DNA from: Rubrimonas cliftonensis
GTDB lineage: Bacteria > Pseudomonadota > Alphaproteobacteria > Rhodobacterales > Rhodobacteraceae
Length of the DNA stretch: 51,961 nt
Direction of reading: 5' to 3'
Assembly: GCF_900107585.1 (NCBI RefSeq)
Contig: NZ_FNQM01000019.1
Coordinates: 1 to 51,961, forward strand
A program made the position numbers and the translations under genes. This document shows, one piece after another, positions 47,996 to 51,961 of this stretch (positions within the stretch are counted from its first letter, which is position 1; each line of letters starts with the position of its first letter). Under the pieces are notes generated by a model, which searched no databases, had not been told where the DNA came from, and saw nothing but the letters and a program-made list of their open reading frames with translations.

Positions 47996-49084
47996 ATGAA
48001 CGAGACCGCGCCGATACTCGCCGACATGAACGCCCGCGCGCGGGACGTCTTCCGCCAACTGGTCGAGACCTATCTGGAAACCGGCGACCCGGTCGGCTCG
48101 CGCACGCTGTCGCGCCAGATGGGCATGCAGCTTTCGCCCGCCTCGATCCGCAACGTGATGCAGGATCTGGAGGCGCTGGGGATGCTCGACAGCCCCCACG
48201 CCAGCGCCGGAAGGGTGCCGACGCATCTGGGGCTGCGCATGTTCGTGGACGGGCTGCTGGAGATCGGCGACATCGACGAGGCCGAGCGCGGCGTCATCGA
48301 TCAGGCGGTCGGAGGGGCCTCCGCCTCCGTCGCCGACATGCTCGACGAGGCCGGCGCGATGCTCTCGGGGCTCTCGCAGTGCGCGAGCCTCGTGATCGCG
48401 CCCAAGGCCGAGGCGCCGATCCGCCACATCGAGTTCGTCTCCATCGCCGCCGACCGGGCGCTCGCCGTGCTCGTGACGCAGGACGGCGACGTGGAGAACC
48501 GCCTTTTCGCGCCGCCGCCGGGCATGACGCCCTCGGCGATGCGCGAGGCCGCGAACTTCCTCAACGCCACGCTGCAGGGCCGCACGCTGACGGACGCCGG
48601 CGCGGTCGTCGCCTCGGAGATCGCGCGCCGGCGCGCCGAGCTCGACGCGCTCGCGGCCGATCTGGTGGAGCAGGGTCTGGCGGCGTGGAGCGGCGAACAG
48701 CCCGGCGGCGGCATCGACCGGCTGATCGTGCGCGGGCGCGCCAACCTGCTCGACGGCGCGCAGGACCTCGACCGGATGCGCCAGCTCTTCGACGACCTGG
48801 AGCGCAAGCGCGACCTCGCGCAGCTGCTTGACCTCGCGTCGGACGGCGAGGGCGTGCGCATCTTCATCGGCGCGGAGAACAAGCTTTTCTCGCTGTCGGG
48901 TTCCTCTCTCGTGATCTCTCCGTATATGAACGCCGAGCGGAAGCTTGTCGGCGCGATCGGGGTGATCGGGCCGACGCGGCTGAACTACGGGCGCATCGTG
49001 CCCATCGTCGACTACACCGCGCGGCTCGTCGGGCGCATGGTCGCGGAGCGGAAGACGGGGCCGGGCGGCCGGAACACGAGGTGA
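47996..49084 (+). CDS. hrcA: Heat-inducible transcription repressor HrcA
   Basis: A 362-residue repressor that binds CIRCE operators of groESL/dnaK genes. The N-terminal winged helix shows [29 protein letters not shown] and [19 protein letters not shown], followed by [20 protein letters not shown]; the C-terminal GAF-like domain holds VFIGAENK-like [22 protein letters not shown] and [23 protein letters not shown]. Two starts are possible: ATG at 47996 or GTG nine bases earlier. grpE follows four bases after the stop. Confidence 0.94.
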   Translation: MNETAPILADMNARARDVFRQLVETYLETGDPVGSRTLSRQMGMQLSPASIRNVMQDLEALGMLDSPHASAGRVPTHLGLRMFVDGLLEIGDIDEAERGVIDQAVGGASASVADMLDEAGAMLSGLSQCASLVIAPKAEAPIRHIEFVSIAADRALAVLVTQDGDVENRLFAPPPGMTPSAMREAANFLNATLQGRTLTDAGAVVASEIARRRAELDALAADLVEQGLAAWSGEQPGGGIDRLIVRGRANLLDGAQDLDRMRQLFDDLERKRDLAQLLDLASDGEGVRIFIGAENKLFSLSGSSLVISPYMNAERKLVGAIGVIGPTRLNYGRIVPIVDYTARLVGRMVAERKTGPGGRNTR

Positions 49085-49087
49085 TCA

Positions 49088-49690
49088 ATGTCCGATACCA
49101 GAAGCGACGCAGACGAGGCGCAGGCGGCGGAGACGACGGCGGCGGACGCCGCGGAGGCGGGCGCCGCCGGCGAGCAGGCCGCCGCCGGGGACGCGCCTGA
49201 GTCGCTCGAGACCGCGCTGGCGGCGGCCGAGGCCGAGCGCGACGAGCTCAGAAAGCAGCTCATGTACGCGCTGGCCGAGACCGAGAACGTCCGCAAGCGC
49301 GCCGAGCGCGACCGGCGCGACGCCGAAGCCTATGGCGGCACCCGCCTCGCGCGCGACCTGCTGAGCGTCCACGACAATCTCGAGCGCGCCGTCGCGGCGA
49401 TCGACGACACGTTGCGGTCGCAGGCCGCGGCGGTGCTGGAGGGCGTGGATCTGACGCAGAAGGAGCTTCTCGCCGCCTTCGCCAAGCACCGCATCGAGAA
49501 GCTCACGCCCGAGCCCGGCGAGCGGTTCGACCCCAACCTGCACCAGGCGATGTTCGAGGCCCCGGCGCCCGGCGCCGAGCCGGGAACGGTGATCCAGGTG
49601 ATGCAGTCGGGCTTCACGATCGCCGGACGTCTGCTGCGCCCGGCGCTCGTCGGCGTCGCAAGGGCCGAACCCGCGGCCGCGCAGGGATGA
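49088..49690 (+). CDS. grpE: GrpE nucleotide exchange factor
   Basis: A 200-residue cochaperone that releases ADP from DnaK. An acidic alanine-rich N-terminus leads into the long coiled coil (LRKQLMYALAETENVRKRAERDR), then DLLSVHDNLERA, and the beta-wing domain FDPNLHQAMFEAPAP, GTVIQVMQSGFTIAGRLLRPALVGVA. The hrcA-grpE pairing is standard. Its stop overlaps the start of the next gene by four bases (ATGA). Confidence 0.95.
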   Translation: MSDTRSDADEAQAAETTAADAAEAGAAGEQAAAGDAPESLETALAAAEAERDELRKQLMYALAETENVRKRAERDRRDAEAYGGTRLARDLLSVHDNLERAVAAIDDTLRSQAAAVLEGVDLTQKELLAAFAKHRIEKLTPEPGERFDPNLHQAMFEAPAPGAEPGTVIQVMQSGFTIAGRLLRPALVGVARAEPAAAQG

Positions 49691-50121
49691 TCGCCGCGTC
49701 GCCCTGCAGCGCGGCGGGACGGATCGCTGGGGCCTGCGCCGCGCTCCTCGCCGCAGGCGCCGTGGCCGGCGAGGCGCGGCTGCTGCCGCAGTCCACCGAC
49801 GACGCCAAGGTTCTCGAAGTCTCGGGCGCGGGGCCGACGCTCATCTATGAATGGGCGACGGTGGACGGCGCCTGCCGCGCCGCGCCGCCGCCGGCGTTCT
49901 ACGCCCTTCAGCACCCGGCCCATGGCACGCTGAGCGGCCGGTCCGGCGACGTGCGCCTGCGCACCGGCGAGGCCGCGTCCTGCCCGCAGGCGGCGTCCAT
50001 CGGCTCGCAGCTCTTCTACACGCCCGCGCCGGGCTTCTCGGGGCGCGACGGTTTCGTGCTGCGGATGGTCGAGGCCGACGGCGCCGGCAGCACGTTCAGG
50101 GTGAGCCTGCAGGTCCGCTGA
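49687..50121 (+). CDS. Small exported protein with cadherin-like module
   Basis: A 144-residue protein with a signal peptide (GACAALLAAGAVAGEA). The mature part contains PAFYALQHPAHGTLSGRSGD and SQLFYTPAPGFSGRDGF, a pattern seen in cadherin-like/Ig-like repeats (PxHG...YTPxxGFxGxDxF), as in the large RTX protein of this window. It has two or three cysteines. Translational coupling to grpE (ATGA) hints at co-expression with the chaperone operon; function unknown. Confidence 0.7.
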   Translation: MIAASPCSAAGRIAGACAALLAAGAVAGEARLLPQSTDDAKVLEVSGAGPTLIYEWATVDGACRAAPPPAFYALQHPAHGTLSGRSGDVRLRTGEAASCPQAASIGSQLFYTPAPGFSGRDGFVLRMVEADGAGSTFRVSLQVR

Positions 50122-50145
50122 GCCGCGCAGTTTTCGGAGACGGAC

Positions 50146-51096
50146 ATGAGCGACCGACACGAACCCGCGGACGCGATCAGCGTCCGCGGGCTGCGCAAGA
50201 CCTACCGCGGCGCGGGCGGGGCGGAGGTCGAGGCGCTCCGCGGCGTCGACCTCACGGTGCCGTCCGGCTCGATCTTCGGGCTGCTCGGACCGAACGGCGC
50301 CGGCAAGTCCACCTTCATCAACATCCTGGCCGGCCTCGTGGTGAAGTCCGCCGGGTCTGTCCGCATCTGGGGGTTCGACCAGGACGCCAACCCCCGCATG
50401 TCGCGCGCCTCCATCGGCGTCGTCCCGCAGGAGCTCAACACCGACCCGTTCTTCACCCCGCGCGAGGCGCTGGAGGCGCAGGCGGGCCTATACGGCGTGC
50501 CGAAATCGCGCCGGCGCAGCGACGAGATCCTCGCCGCGCTCGGCCTGGCGGACAAGGCCCACGCCTACGCCCGCAGCCTGTCCGGCGGCATGAAGCGGCG
50601 GCTGCTCGTGGCCAAGGCCCTTGCGCACGACCCCGCCGTGCTGGTGCTAGACGAGCCGACCGCCGGCGTGGACATCGAGCTGCGGCGCAGCCTGTGGAGC
50701 TATGTCCGCGAGCTCAACGCGCGCGGCGTCACCATCATTCTCACCACGCACTATCTCGAGGAGGCGCAAGAGATGTGCGACCGCATCGCCATCATCGACA
50801 AGGGGCGCGTGGCGGCCTGCGAGGACACGCCGGCCCTGCTCTCGCGGCTTCAGGACAAGACGCTGGTGATCCACCCCGAGACGCCGCTCGCGGCGGCGCC
50901 GGCGGGGCTCGACGGACTGCGCGCGACGCTGCGCCCCAACGGCGACCTTGCGCTGCCCTACGCGCGCGGCGCCGACGATCCGCTGGACCTCGTCGCAAGG
51001 GCCCAGGCGGCGGGCGTCATGGTGCGCGACATCTCGACGGAGGAGCCGGACCTCGAGGACGTCTTCCTCGCCCTGACCGGCGACCGCGCGGCGTGA
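50146..51096 (+). CDS. ABC-2 type exporter ATP-binding protein
   Basis: A 316-residue ATPase with Walker A GLLGPNGAGKSTFINIL, Q loop VVPQELNTDPFFT, signature SLSGGMKRRLLVAKAL, Walker B VLVLDEPTAGVD and H loop TTHYLEE, of the DrrA/YadG branch that drives ABC-2 membrane exporters. The C-terminal ~70 residues match the usual tail of such ATPases. No ABC-2 permease gene follows; the next gene is convergent. A partner permease must be encoded elsewhere or has been lost. Confidence 0.9.
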   Translation: MSDRHEPADAISVRGLRKTYRGAGGAEVEALRGVDLTVPSGSIFGLLGPNGAGKSTFINILAGLVVKSAGSVRIWGFDQDANPRMSRASIGVVPQELNTDPFFTPREALEAQAGLYGVPKSRRRSDEILAALGLADKAHAYARSLSGGMKRRLLVAKALAHDPAVLVLDEPTAGVDIELRRSLWSYVRELNARGVTIILTTHYLEEAQEMCDRIAIIDKGRVAACEDTPALLSRLQDKTLVIHPETPLAAAPAGLDGLRATLRPNGDLALPYARGADDPLDLVARAQAAGVMVRDISTEEPDLEDVFLALTGDRAA

Positions 51097-51427
51097 GGCG
51101 CCCGGCGGCGCTGCGCCGACCCCGTGGCGGCGGCGCATGTCATCGACCTTCGCCGCGTCAACGCATGCCTTGACCGTTCTTCTTCGGCATCGCGATGATC
51201 GGCTGGTCGCCGAAGCGGCGCATGCGCATGCCTTCATCTCCATCTCTGGAGAACGGGCCGCGCCGGAGGCGGGGGCGTTCCCGGTGCGGGATCAGATGCT
51301 CGGTGTTCCGATTCCGCGATCATGGCGCGTTCAGGATTCTCCACATCGAGCGCCAAGACCTGCTGGATGCATGGCGAACATGGGGAAGGCCGTCAGGCTC
51401 TTCCCCATGCTCTTTGCGGTGCGCTGA
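51097..51427. other. Convergent spacer between ABC ATPase and xoxF genes
   Basis: No gene is seen. A frame on the plus strand (51137-51427) and short frames on the minus strand have no supporting signals or permease-like hydrophobic segments. The only clear element is the hairpin at 51379-51409. Confidence 0.55.
51379..51409 (-). terminator. xoxF terminator hairpin
   Basis: CATGGGGAAG (51379-51388) pairs with CTTCCCCATG (51400-51409), and the loop can add GCC/GGC, giving 13 base pairs with one bulged T. It lies 18 bases past the xoxF stop. No T run follows on the minus strand. Confidence 0.6.
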
Positions 51428-51961
51428 TCAGTTGGGCAGCGTGAGCACGGTGACCTGGCCGCCGAGCGCGGTGTAGTCGCTGAGGGAGGCGTAGCCGCCC
51501 GCGGCGCCGAGACCGTCGTTCGGGTTGACCAGACCGGCCGCGAGGCCGATGCCGGCCCAGCCGCCGATGCCGGAGTAGACGGCGACGTACTGCTTGCCGC
51601 GATGCTTGTAGGTCATGACGTTGCCGATGATGCCCGACGCGGTCTTGAACTTGAAGAGCTCCTCGCCCGTGTTGGCGTCGACAGCCTTCAGGAAGCCCTC
51701 GAGCGTGCCGTAGAACACGATGTCGCCCGCGGTCGCCAGGGCGCCCGACCACACCGAGAACTCCTCCGGCAGCGACCAGACGATCTCACCCTTGTCGGCG
51801 TCCCAGGCGATGAAGTTGCCCATGCCGCCGTGCGAGTTCGGCGCCGGGTACATCGCCAGCGTCGCGCCCACATAGGGCTGGCCGGCGGTGTAGGAGACGC
51901 GGAACGGCTCGTAGTCCATGCAGACGTGGTTGGTGGGCACATAGAACAGGCCGGTCCTCGG
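51428..51961 (-). CDS. xoxF: XoxF-type PQQ-dependent methanol dehydrogenase, C-terminal part (5' end outside window)
   Basis: The last 177 residues of a quinoprotein alcohol dehydrogenase whose upstream part lies beyond the window edge. [86 protein letters not shown] and [15 protein letters not shown], with [20 protein letters not shown] near the end, are typical of lanthanide-dependent XoxF rather than calcium-dependent MxaF. The enzyme oxidises methanol in the periplasm. The metal-binding residues are outside the window, so the lanthanide assignment rests on overall similarity. xoxG/xoxJ do not directly follow. Confidence 0.88.
   Translation of the reverse strand, partial: PRTGLFYVPTNHVCMDYEPFRVSYTAGQPYVGATLAMYPAPNSHGGMGNFIAWDADKGEIVWSLPEEFSVWSGALATAGDIVFYGTLEGFLKAVDANTGEELFKFKTASGIIGNVMTYKHRGKQYVAVYSGIGGWAGIGLAAGLVNPNDGLGAAGGYASLSDYTALGGQVTVLTLPN

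Overview
The window is about 52 kb of very GC-rich DNA with the gene content and order of an alphaproteobacterium, most likely Rhodobacterales (Rhodobacteraceae-like). Signs are crotonyl-CoA carboxylase/reductase (ethylmalonyl-CoA pathway), a XoxF-type methanol dehydrogenase, a luxR-luxI pair, a TRAP transporter, divergent rph-rdgB / hrcA-grpE blocks, a chorismate synthase tail of the Rhodobacteraceae kind, and DUF2125/DUF1223/DUF2147 proteins. Coding is dense on both strands, with many 4-base ATGA/GTGA overlaps and GGGAG-type ribosome binding sites. I see no tRNA, rRNA, CRISPR array or intact insertion sequence.

Layout. 1-0.56 kb: 3' part of an AMP-forming ligase. 0.8-4.9 kb: a large type-I-secreted Calx-beta/cadherin-like/RTX protein on the minus strand. 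4.9-6.3 kb: gene-poor DNA with a 20-bp palindrome and a decayed GntR/MocR-type regulator. 6.3-14.1 kb: SMP-30 lactonase, D-lactate dehydrogenase, DUF1223, Tag glycosylase with a DUF2125 protein, RecD-like helicase, universal stress protein. 14.2-15.9 kb: quorum-sensing block (small ORF, luxR, luxI). 16.2-23.2 kb: ccr, an EAL protein, an OmpA-like protein with a small partner, DUF2147, pheS. 23.3-27.1 kb: two sensor kinases, one with an ethylene-receptor-like membrane domain. 27.4-31.2 kb: TRAP operon whose small permease is fused to a TM2 domain. 31.4-33.8 kb: flavoprotein and aroC. 33.8-35.1 kb: a strikingly AT-rich AAA ATPase gene with an in-frame amber stop. 35.1-39.2 kb: a 3'-truncated dnaE2, an HNH endonuclease gene, and an isolated LexA-type box. 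39.2-43.8 kb: ilvB-ilvN operon with two secreted hypothetical proteins, behind a leader peptide and attenuator. 44-47.8 kb: rph-rdgB-ridA-phzF-hemW. 48-51.1 kb: hrcA-grpE, a small secreted protein and an ABC ATPase. 51.4 kb to the end: 3' part of xoxF.

The most interesting stretch is 33.8-39.2 kb. It looks like a dismantled SOS-mutagenesis locus: dnaE2 has lost its C-terminal OB-fold region next to a foreign AT-rich ATPase gene, no imuA/imuB is present, and a perfect GTTC-N7-GTTC box stands in a convergent spacer behind an HNH nuclease gene. Other leads are the ethylene-receptor-like kinase, the TM2-coiled-coil-DctQ fusion, the ilv leader with its terminator hairpin, and a motif shared by the luxR-side and luxI promoters. 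All calls come from reading the sequence; no database search was run.
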